Of a stretch of 64,000 nucleotides of DNA, positions 16,261 through 24,264 are shown one piece after another (within the stretch, counting starts at the first letter, position 1; the number at the start of each line of letters is the position of its first letter). The DNA comes from DP-19 sp036496285 (GTDB lineage Bacteria; Desulfobacterota; Binatia; UTPRO1), in assembly GCA_036496285.1 (NCBI GenBank), contig DASXLI010000091.1, positions 31,539 to 95,538 on the forward strand, read 5' to 3'. A program made the position numbers and the translations under genes. The notes beneath the pieces were generated by a model. That model saw only the letters and a list, made by a program, of their open reading frames with translations. It did not search any database and was not told the origin of the DNA.

Positions 16261-18939
16261 CTACTGAGACGCGGGTGGCTCCCCGAGCGGCGTGCCACCG
16301 TAGATGACGGTGCCGCCCGCGCTGTCGTCCTGGTAGGTTTGCCAGGGGATCGTCGCCTGCTGGTCCACCCCGGGCTTCGAGAAGTCGCAGACGCCGTCGG
16401 GGAAGATCGCCTGTATCGCCGCCCACTGGGCATCCGTGAATGGGATGAGACCGTAGTTGTCGTTGCGGTTCAGCAGACGGAGCTGGCACTTGTTGGTGTC
16501 GGTCGTGAGCGCGTCCCCGGCGACCGTCCGCGGCGTGCCGTAGATCGGCACCACGGCGGGTGGGCAGAGGCCGTCCGAGAGCTTGGTACCTGCGCCGTCG
16601 TAGCACTGGTCACCGAGGTCGGCCGGCTTGTCGGCGATCACCTTCGCGGGAAGCGAGGCGGAGCTGGGGTCGCTCTCGATGGCGGTCAGCCAGCGGTCGA
16701 TGGCGACGAAGCTGTTGTTCGTGCAGAAGGCGTCGCCAAGCAGCGGCACGGGGCCTTCCCAGATCAATTGGTTGGCGTGGGTGCCGTGCTCGCGGTCGAG
16801 TCTCGCTCGGATGGCGAACGCGCGGTAGGCGTCGTGGAAGGCGCCGGGGTCTGGCCCGCGGCAGTCGATGATCGGGGTCTGGTCGAGGTTGTTGGTCTCG
16901 TTGATCAGGCCGCTGCGGTAGGCGTTCGCCAGGGCCGGCCGGGTTGCTGCGATGCGGCCCGGAATCGGATTGATGTCGATGTCGAGGCCGCCGATCTTCT
17001 GGTTGATGTCGACGAACTGCGCGGGCGTGATCTTGCCCTGCTGCAGCGCGCCGAGGCCATACTGCACGCCGACGTTGTCGATCGGGATTCCCGCGAAGCC
17101 GCGGCCGAGCGCCTGCTCGTTGGCGGACCAATCGGCGGGTGGGCGCGGGCCGAGCAGGTTGATCGCGGCGTCCTGGATGTCACAACGTACGCCGCCCGGG
17201 TTGCTTTGCGGGTCGTAGCGCTCCGCGGCGCTGACACCGGCACACGGGTCCGTCGGAACGGCCACATGGAACTGGGCGGAGTCGCTGACCTCGGAGTTGA
17301 CGATCGTCACGTGGCCCTGGACGTCCGCCATTTCTGTCGGCAACCAGACCACGCCGAGTCCCCACTTGGTCGGATCGGTGAAGTAGGCGAGCGTCAGGTG
17401 ATAGTCGAGGAACTGCGTCGCGGTGCCCCAGGCGTCCGGGAAGGAGCATGTCGGCAAGAGGCCCTGGTAGAGGCCAGGATAGGCATTGGCGATCCATTGC
17501 GCCGCAAGCGACCCGCCCGAGCAGCCCTGGCCGATCGTGTAGCGCACCTCGCCGTAGCTCTCGATGAGATGCTCCTTGGCCATGATGAGCGACTCGGCCT
17601 CGAGCGCGAGGTTGCAGTTGTGGCCGGCGTTGTCGAGCGCGGTCGACATCGTCATGAAGCCGCGTCCGAGCGCATCGGGGGCGGTGCCGCCCGTATCGAG
17701 GCCGTTGCTGGCTGATAGTGCGTCCGGGGCGGTGCCGGTCTGGTGGTCCACGCCGCAACTGAAGCCATGGAGCACCAGGAGCTTGTGGTTCCATTGGCTC
17801 TGCGGATCCCACGGTGCCCACTGCTGGCCAGGCTGGAAGAGCGTCGCAATCTGATACTGGTCGCGGTCCTGGTAGCCGGTCTCGACGCGGACGATGAACG
17901 GCACCGTCACGCCCTGATCGGTCGTCGTCTCGGCGACATCCGCAGGAGGGTTGTTCGGGTCGTAGGACTGGAGCCCCAGCTTGGCGGGATCCGTCGACTG
18001 ATAGACGTACGTATAGGTCGGCGGCTCGTTGCACTGCGCATCGACCGCGGTACCCTGGCAGACCCACGGTTCCATCTGCGGGCCGGAGAGCACCGGGCCG
18101 CCCTGGGGGTGGTTGGTGATCGTGATGTGGCTCTCGCGAACGCCGGGCGCCTGGGCCGTCAGGATGCTGCTCCCGACCGACAGGCCCGTGACGAGACCCA
18201 TGTAGCGGCCGTTCGGTCGTAGGGCGAAGGCACTCGTCACGTCGGTCCCATCCACGTCCACGGCCACGTCCGAGGCGTTCGTCTGTGCGGGGAGCGTGAC
18301 TTCGACCAGCGCATCGCCAGCACTGATGAGATCGGCGCGATTGGACAGCACGTCGATGGCGAGAACGGCGGGGCAGGTCGCTGCCGTCGCGCTCTTGATC
18401 ATCCATTGCGTGGCATCGTTCCTCTTGGTGGTGCCGCCCGCCGGGCCGCCGAAGGCGACGCAATAACTGTCCCCGCCGGTGATGGCGAGGACGAAGCCCC
18501 CGCTGGTCCCGGGATTCGGCGGTACGGCGTCGACCGCTCCTCCAGCGCTGTCGACCTTGATCGTGATCTGAAAGGTCCCGCGCGGAGTCCTCTTGATGGT
18601 GACGCCCTTCACCGGATTGCCTGGCTGGCCGCGGTTCGACCACCGGTAACCGAGCGAGCTGATCGTGCTCCAGCCAGAGCTCGGCAAGTTGAAGGTCTGG
18701 GCCGAGCTCGTGCCGCCGTTCGCGATCACGACGAGCGTGGCACCGCCGGTGGTGGGGTTGCCCGCGATCGTGCTCGTGCTCTGTCGTTCTTGTCCCGAGG
18801 CGGTGATCTTCCGCTTCGCGGGTGTGACCTTGAGCTGGAGCTTCTTCCCGAGGATCGTCTGCGTCGCAGCGCCGGCGGGGCCGCTCGCGAGCAAGGAGAT
18901 GGCGAGCGCCGCCAGGGTCCCACGGATCATCGTGTTCAT
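16261..18939 (-). CDS. Secreted DUF6351-like alpha/beta-hydrolase protein
   Basis: The 892-residue precursor has a Sec signal peptide (MIRGTLAALAISLLASGPAGA). Residues about 26-175 form a separate module (GKKLQLKVTPAKRKITASG ... SYCVAFGGPAGGTTKRND) that also occurs at the C-terminus of the protein at the right window edge. The large remainder matches the DUF6351 type: KLLVLHGFSCG, a nucleophile-elbow-like GQGCSGGSLAAQWIANAYP, and CSFPDAWGTATQF. Relatives are described only as hydrolase- or tannase-like secreted proteins. The substrate is unknown. I chose ATG 18939 for the GGAGGACACAACGT leader; the 16 residues before it are Arg-rich and unlikely. Confidence 0.78.
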   Translation of the reverse strand: MNTMIRGTLAALAISLLASGPAGAATQTILGKKLQLKVTPAKRKITASGQERQSTSTIAGNPTTGGATLVVIANGGTSSAQTFNLPSSGWSTISSLGYRWSNRGQPGNPVKGVTIKRTPRGTFQITIKVDSAGGAVDAVPPNPGTSGGFVLAITGGDSYCVAFGGPAGGTTKRNDATQWMIKSATAATCPAVLAIDVLSNRADLISAGDALVEVTLPAQTNASDVAVDVDGTDVTSAFALRPNGRYMGLVTGLSVGSSILTAQAPGVRESHITITNHPQGGPVLSGPQMEPWVCQGTAVDAQCNEPPTYTYVYQSTDPAKLGLQSYDPNNPPADVAETTTDQGVTVPFIVRVETGYQDRDQYQIATLFQPGQQWAPWDPQSQWNHKLLVLHGFSCGVDHQTGTAPDALSASNGLDTGGTAPDALGRGFMTMSTALDNAGHNCNLALEAESLIMAKEHLIESYGEVRYTIGQGCSGGSLAAQWIANAYPGLYQGLLPTCSFPDAWGTATQFLDYHLTLAYFTDPTKWGLGVVWLPTEMADVQGHVTIVNSEVSDSAQFHVAVPTDPCAGVSAAERYDPQSNPGGVRCDIQDAAINLLGPRPPADWSANEQALGRGFAGIPIDNVGVQYGLGALQQGKITPAQFVDINQKIGGLDIDINPIPGRIAATRPALANAYRSGLINETNNLDQTPIIDCRGPDPGAFHDAYRAFAIRARLDREHGTHANQLIWEGPVPLLGDAFCTNNSFVAIDRWLTAIESDPSSASLPAKVIADKPADLGDQCYDGAGTKLSDGLCPPAVVPIYGTPRTVAGDALTTDTNKCQLRLLNRNDNYGLIPFTDAQWAAIQAIFPDGVCDFSKPGVDQQATIPWQTYQDDSAGGTVIYGGTPLGEPPASQ

Positions 18940-19106
18940 ACGTTGTGTCCTCCAGAGGCGCCCGGAGCGCGCACGCCGAAGGAGCAACGTACTGGCGGGG
19001 TAAACCTTCCAGCAATCCGCTCATCCAGGGATTTCCTGCTCGGACATACGGCATTTGACGGGAATCGAGTCGGTACTCCGACGCGATCTCCCGGTTCCTG
19101 CCGCGA

Positions 19107-19859
19107 CTACGCGTCGGCGAAGGTTGCCATGACCGGCGCGTGGTCGCTGGTGCCGACGTCGCGCAGCACTGGACAGGCGGTGGCACGTGCGGCGAGTGCC
19201 GTGCTCGCGAGCACGTAGTCGAGGCGCCAGCCGATGTTGCGCTGGCGCATGCTGCGCCACGGCGCCCACCACGTGAACATCTCGTCGTCGTCCGGAGCGA
19301 GTGCGCGGCCGACGTCGACGAGGCCGCTCTCGAACAGGCGCGCGAGCAGGGCGCGCTCGTCGGGGCGCTGGCCGATGATGCCGGGCTTGCGCTCCTTCGG
19401 GTGCACGTCGCGATCGGTGAACGCGATGTTGACGTCGCCGCAGACGACAAGCGTGCGGCCGGTGGCGCGCGCCTCGGCGGCGTAGCCGATCATCGCCTCC
19501 ATGAAGGCGATCTTGGCCGCGAAGTCCTTGCCGCCGTTCGGCACGTAGACCGACGCGACGGCGAGGTCACCGAGCGTCGCCTCGACGATGCGCGTCTCGT
19601 GATCGAAGGACGGATGGGTGAAGACGGGCGGCTCGGGGAAGCGCTCCTTGCGCACGTGCAGGCCGACGCCGGAGTAGGGGCCGGCACCGTGCCAGTAGCA
19701 CCAGTAGCCGGCAAGGTTGCAGAGGGTCTCGGGGACCTGCTCCGGCTTCGCCTTCAGCTCCTGCAGGCAGATGACGTCGGGCTGATCGCGCGCGATCCAC
19801 TCGGCGACCTGCGTGTGGCGCGCGCGGATGCCGTTCACGTTCCAGGTGGCGATCCGCAT
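19107..19859 (-). CDS. xthA: Exodeoxyribonuclease III
   Basis: The 250-residue protein has the full exonuclease III/APE1 fold: MRIATWNVNGIRAR, the metal ligand Glu in DVICLQELKA, ASVYVPNGGKD, VCGDVNIAFTDRDVH, and WRLDYVLAS with the catalytic His in GTSDHAPVMATF. It cuts at abasic sites and degrades 3' ends in base-excision repair. It lies 27 bases downstream of a DNA ligase gene on the same strand, so ligase and nuclease are probably made together. Confidence 0.95.
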   Translation of the reverse strand: MRIATWNVNGIRARHTQVAEWIARDQPDVICLQELKAKPEQVPETLCNLAGYWCYWHGAGPYSGVGLHVRKERFPEPPVFTHPSFDHETRIVEATLGDLAVASVYVPNGGKDFAAKIAFMEAMIGYAAEARATGRTLVVCGDVNIAFTDRDVHPKERKPGIIGQRPDERALLARLFESGLVDVGRALAPDDDEMFTWWAPWRSMRQRNIGWRLDYVLASTALAARATACPVLRDVGTSDHAPVMATFADA

Positions 19860-19886
19860 CGGCCGCTCAGCCTATCATCGATGGGG

Positions 19887-20864
19887 TCAGCGGTCGCGTG
19901 ATCGCGGGCGTACCGTCGCGGCCGCCGCTTTGCTGAGGCCGCGGAACGACGGGTGGCGGAGACGTCCGTCGTCGGTCCACTCGCTGAACGTCACCTCGGC
20001 GCGGAGCGTTGGCCGGACCCAGTGCGTGCCCCGCCCGAGCCACGTGGGACGCGGGGTGAACGGGCACGCCGCCGTCTCGAGGCGGTTCAGCTGTCGGCGC
20101 AGGTCGAGCGTGACCGTCTGGGTGAAGCCGGTGCCGACCTTGCCGGCGCAGACGAGCCGCGCGCCGTCGCGCACGCCGACGACCAGCGCGCCGATGCCGG
20201 CGCGCGTCCCCTCCGGATCGGTGAAGCCGCCGATGACGACCGTCTCCCGCTGCAGGCACTTCGTCTTGAGCCAGCCCCCGTGCCGCCCCGCCGCGTAGGG
20301 CAGGTCGCGCCGCTTCGAGACGATCCCTTCGACGCCGACGCGGCAGACCTCGTCGTAGAACGCGGGGCCGTCGCCGACGACATGCGCCGCGAAGCGGACG
20401 ATCGCCGCTGGGCCGCGCGCGGAGGGGGCGGACGCGAGGAGCGCCGCCAGCCTGGCCTTGCGCTCCTCGAGCGCGAGCCGGCTGAGGTCGTCGCCGTCCA
20501 GGTGCAGCAGATCGAACACGAAGTAGACGAGCCGCTCACGTCCCTCGCCGCTGAACGCCTTCTGCAGCGACTGGAAGCTCGTGCGGCCGTCCTTCTCGAC
20601 CACCGCGACCTCGCCGTCGAGCAGCGCGGCGCGGAGGGGCAGGGCGAGCGCCGCGTCGCGTACCTCGGGGAAGTGCGCCGTCCAGTCCTTGCCGCTCCGG
20701 CTGACGAGGCGCGCACGGCCGTCCTCGATCCGGCAGAGGATGCGGTAGCCGTCGTACTTGAGCTCGTGCAGCCACGCGTCCCCCGCGGGCGGCGCCTTGG
20801 TGAGACGGGCGAGCTGCAGCTCGACGGTCGCGGGAAGCCGCCGGTGCGCACGCGTCCGAGGCAT
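19887..20864 (-). CDS. ATP-dependent DNA ligase, LigD ligase-domain type
   Basis: This 325-residue protein holds the adenylation domain with motif I (HELKYDGYR, Lys as AMP acceptor), DGEVAVVEKDGR, VYFVFDLLHLDG, VEGIVSKRRDLPY and GGWLKTKCLQRE. An OB-fold follows, ending VTFSEWTDDGRLRHPSFRGL. It corresponds to the ligase module of LigD without the primase and phosphoesterase domains. No Ku gene is in the window. Pairing with exonuclease III suggests base-excision or gap repair rather than full end joining. Confidence 0.93.
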   Translation of the reverse strand: MPRTRAHRRLPATVELQLARLTKAPPAGDAWLHELKYDGYRILCRIEDGRARLVSRSGKDWTAHFPEVRDAALALPLRAALLDGEVAVVEKDGRTSFQSLQKAFSGEGRERLVYFVFDLLHLDGDDLSRLALEERKARLAALLASAPSARGPAAIVRFAAHVVGDGPAFYDEVCRVGVEGIVSKRRDLPYAAGRHGGWLKTKCLQRETVVIGGFTDPEGTRAGIGALVVGVRDGARLVCAGKVGTGFTQTVTLDLRRQLNRLETAACPFTPRPTWLGRGTHWVRPTLRAEVTFSEWTDDGRLRHPSFRGLSKAAAATVRPRSRDR

Positions 20865-20909
20865 CGGATACTCCTACCCGGCAGCGGGCGGACGTTCTAC
20901 AGTCCGGTC

Positions 20910-21419
20910 GTGGCGACGGACGACGACGGCACGCTGTTCACCTGCGGCGACGCGCGCGTGCGCCTCCGCCGCGCCGCGATCGACGAGATCCTGCACCTGC
21001 GGCACGCCGAGCTGCGTGCCGGCCTGCCGATCGAGAGCGCGTCGTTCGACGGCGACCACGACGCGTCGACGCGGCACTTCGGCGCGTTCGTCGTCGACGC
21101 GGGCGGCGCGGGCGGGCGTTCCGGCGGGGCGGAGGCGGTCGTCGGCTGTGCGTCGTTCATGGTTCGTCCATACGAGGGCAACCCGGCGTACCAGCTCCGC
21201 GGCATGGCGACCCGCGCCGACCTCGCGCGGCGCGGCATCGGCGGCACGCTCCTGCGCGTGGCGATCACCGAGCTGCGCGCGCGCGACGGCGCAACGCTCT
21301 TCTGGTGCAACGCGCGCGTTCCGGCCGTGCCGTTCTACGCGCGCATGGGGTGGCGCGTCGTCTCCGACGTCTTCGACGTCCCGACGGCGGGCCCGCACCG
21401 GGTCACGGTGTACGGCTGA
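20910..21419 (+). CDS. GNAT-family N-acetyltransferase
   Basis: The 169-residue protein has GNAT motif A (LRGMATRADLARRGIGGTLLRVAITELRAR) and the C-terminal WCNARVPAVPFYARMGWRVVSD pattern. Acyl acceptor unknown. The start is placed at GTG 20910, as the domain begins right after it and the divergent ligase starts at 20864. No strong ribosome-binding site is visible, so the start is uncertain by a few codons. Confidence 0.82.
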   Translation: MATDDDGTLFTCGDARVRLRRAAIDEILHLRHAELRAGLPIESASFDGDHDASTRHFGAFVVDAGGAGGRSGGAEAVVGCASFMVRPYEGNPAYQLRGMATRADLARRGIGGTLLRVAITELRARDGATLFWCNARVPAVPFYARMGWRVVSDVFDVPTAGPHRVTVYG

Positions 21420-21438
21420 ACCACGAGGTCGACGCCGT

Positions 21439-22851
21439 TCATGCCACCGTTTGCGTGCCCGACCAGCCGAAGAGCCCTTCGCGCTTGATCGCTTCCGCGA
21501 CGCCCGCCGGGACCAAGCTCTCCCAGGTGGGATCGCCCTTCTGGAGGCGGGCCAGCACGTCGTCCGCGAAAATGTGCAGGAGGTCGGGATCGTACTGCCG
21601 GATCGTCGCAAAGCTCCGACGCTGCTGCAGGAAGGTGTGCAGCGCCCGTGACTCCGGCGGCAGCTCGAGGTTGTCGGCCGTGACGAGCGCGCCGGTCACG
21701 GGATCGCGCGCCGGGTAGACGTAGACGCGGACATTCCGTCGAAACAAGCGGCCCGCGGCTTCGAGCGCGCCGCCAGGAAGGTCCTCGTAGAATTTCTCGT
21801 CGGCGATCTGTTGAATGCTCGGAATGCCGACCGCGATCCCGATCCGGTTCTGCGTATAGCGGGCCAGATACTCGACCAACCGGAAGTAGCGAACGAACTT
21901 CGAGATCAAGACGGTCTTTCCGACCGTTCGCAGCGTGTCGACACGCGAGAGATAGTCGGCATGGACGATCGCGCCCTCGCCACCGAGGCCCGCGAGCGTC
22001 ATCTCCATCAGTACCACCGGCTCCTCGCCATGGAGCTCCGGATCCTCGAGGAACTGGTCGTGCGCGCGCTCGAGGATGTCGAGGGTGAGATGCGTGAGCG
22101 GACGGAATCGTCCCCGTTCGACGAGCACCGGCTTGCGGTAGAGCACCTCCGACGGCTGCACGACCTCTCCCGCTGCGGTGAACATGACCGCGTCGGTGAG
22201 CCCTTGCTCGACGAGCTGGAGGCTCATCAACCGGTTGTCGATCCCGGGAAACGCGGGGCCCGAGAACCGGATCACGTCCACCTCGACGCGCCGGGACGAC
22301 AGATCGTCGAGGAGCGAGGCAATGAGAGTCGGCGGATCGTTTCCCGCGAAGTACGCCCCGTGAATGAGATTCACTCCGAGGATCCCGAGCGCCTCCTGCT
22401 CGTGCCGGCGGCTCCGGTCCAGCAGGTGGACGTGGAGCAGGATGTCGGACGCCTCGGTGAGCGGCGAGTGCTGGAAGCGTATTCCGAGCCAGGCCTCGCC
22501 GCGATCACGAGTCGCACTGCAGGTCGCGACCGTGTCCGCGAATGCGAAGAAGGACGTCGTGTCGCCGCGCGTGGCAGCCAGGCGCTCGAGGAGCAGGTCG
22601 TACTCGTGCGTCAGCATTGCAAGCAGCCGCTCGCGGCAGACGTAACGCCCGCTCCGGCCGTAGATCGCGTCGCTGACCTTCATGTCGTAGGCGGACATCG
22701 ACTTCGCGACGGTGCCGGCCGCGCGGCCGGCGCGAAAGAACCAGGTCGCCACTTCCTGCCCGGCGCCGATCTCCGCGAGCGTCCCATACTTCTGGTCGTC
22801 GAGGTTCAGCCGCAGAGCCTTCTGCTCCGGACTCGGACGAGCGGCCTCCAT
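21439..22851 (-). CDS. Conserved protein of unknown function
   Basis: The 470-residue cytoplasmic-looking protein is rich in conserved-looking blocks: YGTLAEIGAGQEVATWFFRAG, MSAYDMKVSDAIYG, FFAFADTVAT, GVNLIHGAYF, DVIRFSGPAFPGIDNRLMSLQL and VLYRKPVLVERGRFRPLTH. It has no signal peptide and no membrane helix. I recall this type as a widespread bacterial family without a defined role, often misnamed by automatic pipelines as a receptor or nucleotidyltransferase. It appears monocistronic. Confidence 0.75.
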   Translation of the reverse strand: MEAARPSPEQKALRLNLDDQKYGTLAEIGAGQEVATWFFRAGRAAGTVAKSMSAYDMKVSDAIYGRSGRYVCRERLLAMLTHEYDLLLERLAATRGDTTSFFAFADTVATCSATRDRGEAWLGIRFQHSPLTEASDILLHVHLLDRSRRHEQEALGILGVNLIHGAYFAGNDPPTLIASLLDDLSSRRVEVDVIRFSGPAFPGIDNRLMSLQLVEQGLTDAVMFTAAGEVVQPSEVLYRKPVLVERGRFRPLTHLTLDILERAHDQFLEDPELHGEEPVVLMEMTLAGLGGEGAIVHADYLSRVDTLRTVGKTVLISKFVRYFRLVEYLARYTQNRIGIAVGIPSIQQIADEKFYEDLPGGALEAAGRLFRRNVRVYVYPARDPVTGALVTADNLELPPESRALHTFLQQRRSFATIRQYDPDLLHIFADDVLARLQKGDPTWESLVPAGVAEAIKREGLFGWSGTQTVA

Positions 22852-22895
22852 GGGCGGGGCTTAAGCACGGTGTTCCGGCGCGTACAAGCGAACGA

Positions 22896-22924
22896 TTGAC
22901 TGCTGGGCACGCTTCCTGTTTCGT
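22896..22924 (+). promoter_or_regulatory. Candidate promoter of the small secreted protein gene
   Basis: TTGACT (22896-22901) and TTTCGT (22919-22924) are 17 bases apart, 53 bases upstream of ATG 22977. The -10 match is modest. Confidence 0.3.
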
Positions 22925-22976
22925 TCGCCTCGGCCGAACCAGCGCGCCGAGCGCGCATGCAAAGGGGAGAACAAAC

Positions 22977-23273
22977 ATGAGCAAGCACTACATCGGACGT
23001 GGAGCTGCCGTATTGGCGGCGGCGCTGCTGCTTCTCAGCGTCGCGACTGGGTACGCGCAGACGCAGGGCATGGAGCGCCGCGACGACCGCCGCGACAATC
23101 GGGCCGGGGGACGCGCCGCCAAGCAGGCATGCAAAGCGGGCGACGAGAAGACGCGTGTGGAGTGTCGCCAGACGAAGCGCGCCACCAAGCAGCACGGACG
23201 CGAGGCCGCGCCCGGGGGAGCGCCGCAAGCACCGCAAGCGCCGCAAGCACCGGCGGGAAATCCCGCGCAGTAG
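22977..23273 (+). CDS. Small secreted basic protein
   Basis: The 98-residue precursor has a clear signal peptide (VLAAALLLLSVATGYAQ) and a mature part of about 70 residues that is Arg/Lys-rich (MERRDDRRDNRAGGRAAKQ). It has two Cys and ends in Ala-Pro-Gln repeats. An AAAGGGGAG site precedes ATG 22977. No family recognised. The basic, disordered mature part could bind nucleic acid or acidic polymer outside the cytoplasm, but that is only a guess. Confidence 0.65.
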   Translation: MSKHYIGRGAAVLAAALLLLSVATGYAQTQGMERRDDRRDNRAGGRAAKQACKAGDEKTRVECRQTKRATKQHGREAAPGGAPQAPQAPQAPAGNPAQ

Positions 23274-23311
23274 AGCCGACGCGGGATCGACCTCGGTCGA
23301 AGGGAGTGGGC

Positions 23312-23466
23312 ATGCCGGTCGACGCCAGGGACGAGGCTCCGGATCTGGTGTGCGTGACGCGGCGGGGTCGCCTGACGCCGGCCGACCAGGCGGCGCTCAT
23401 CTCCGCGAGCTCCCCATCGAGTACTTTGGCTCGGAAGCCGCCGCCTGCGCCTGGCTGGCTACGTGA
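23312..23466 (+). pseudogene. Remnant of a SpoIIAA-like (STAS/DUF3478) protein
   Basis: An ATG with an AAGGGAG site opens a frame reading like the start of this family (DLVCVTRRGRLTPADQAAL). Around 23400-23410 the family pattern jumps to the +1-shifted frame, which ends with the usual C-terminus (ELPIEYFGSEAAACAWLA) and a stop at 23464. Intact family members are near 120 residues, whereas here start and end are fused within about 50 codons. This suggests an internal deletion plus frameshift. Family assignment rests on two short motifs. Confidence 0.4.
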
Positions 23467-23493
23467 TCCTCCCGGGCGCCGGTGGGTCAGAAC

Positions 23494-23521
23494 GGGGAGC
23501 GCGCGGACACGCGCGCTCCCC
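23494..23521. terminator. Perfect 12-pair hairpin after the 23530-23964 gene
   Basis: GGGGAGCGCGCG and CGCGCGCTCCCC form a perfect stem with a four-base loop. It lies eight bases past the stop of the minus-strand gene. No T-run follows on either strand, so it may protect a 3' end as much as terminate. Confidence 0.5.
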
Positions 23522-23529
23522 GCGACAGA

Positions 23530-23964
23530 TCACTTCTTGATCTTCATGCTCACGCCCGCGCCGCCGAGCGTGAACTTCACACCCTGGCTGGTCGAGACGA
23601 GCGTGACCGTCACGCCGTTCTGGTTCTTCATGGCGACGGCTGCTCCGCCTCCTGCTACGGTCGCCCCGGCGCCCACCGCCGTGTAGTTGCCGTCAAAGTC
23701 GTCCAGGGTCTTCAGGTTCGACACGTCTCCCGACGCCTCGATCTTCGTCGCGCCGACGTCGCCGACGGAGAGACCGTTCACCGAGATCGGGTACGCCTTC
23801 CCCTTGTACGTCAGCGTCCCGCTGCCCCAACTGAGGCCTACACCAGCCGCGACCGATCCGCCGCTCAGCTTGATCGTTGCATCGGGCGTCTCAGCCGCGC
23901 GCGCGATGCTCAGGCTCAACCCGAGCGCGGCGACTGCCATCATGGCACTCAAAGCTCGCATCAT
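23530..23964 (-). CDS. Small secreted beta-rich protein of unknown function
   Basis: The 144-residue precursor has a signal peptide (MMRALSAMMAVAALGLSLSIARA). The mature part resembles a recurring periplasmic type with GVGLSWGSGTLTYKGKAYP, VNGLSVGDVGATKIEASGDV, LDDFDGNYTAVGAGATVAGGG and KNQNGVTVTLVSTSQGVKF. The Gly-rich GATVAGGG segment recalls SYLF/YSC84-like lipid-binding proteins, but I cannot assign the family firmly. A perfect hairpin follows the stop. Confidence 0.65.
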   Translation of the reverse strand: MMRALSAMMAVAALGLSLSIARAAETPDATIKLSGGSVAAGVGLSWGSGTLTYKGKAYPISVNGLSVGDVGATKIEASGDVSNLKTLDDFDGNYTAVGAGATVAGGGAAVAMKNQNGVTVTLVSTSQGVKFTLGGAGVSMKIKK

Positions 23965-24264
23965 CAGACCTCCATTCCCGCGTGCTCCTGCACGGGTCCG
24001 ATAGGGAGTCCATCTCCCCGGCGGTCGGCGAGCCTAGGTTGCAAGCGGTGCACCATCAAGGTGGGTACGTGCGATTGTGTAGACAAAGTGCAACGCCGGG
24101 AGATGACGACTGTGCAATCGCAGTCGTCTCCGTGCAACAAGTTGCGGGCTCGCCGTCTTGACAACGTGCGTGGCGGGCACAATGGTCGCGCCCACTCTCG
24201 CCGACCAGTGAGAGTGCTCGTTCGGAGGGGGGTTGAAGGGTCGGATGTCGGAGAACGTCGCTGC
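23965..24264. promoter_or_regulatory. Divergent control region with repeated TGCAA motifs and a palindrome
   Basis: This 300-base gap contains at least four TGCAA sites, on either strand, between 24040 and 24150. A perfect inverted repeat GACGACTG (24105-24112) / CAGTCGTC (24121-24128) lies upstream of a promoter at 24158. The cluster looks like an operator region for the AspT-type transporter. No gene is seen in it. Confidence 0.4.
24158..24186 (+). promoter_or_regulatory. Candidate promoter of the AspT-type transporter
   Basis: A perfect TTGACA (24158-24163) is followed after 17 bases by AATGGT (24181-24186). The start point would be near 24193, giving a leader of about 70 bases to ATG 24265. 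Confidence 0.5.
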
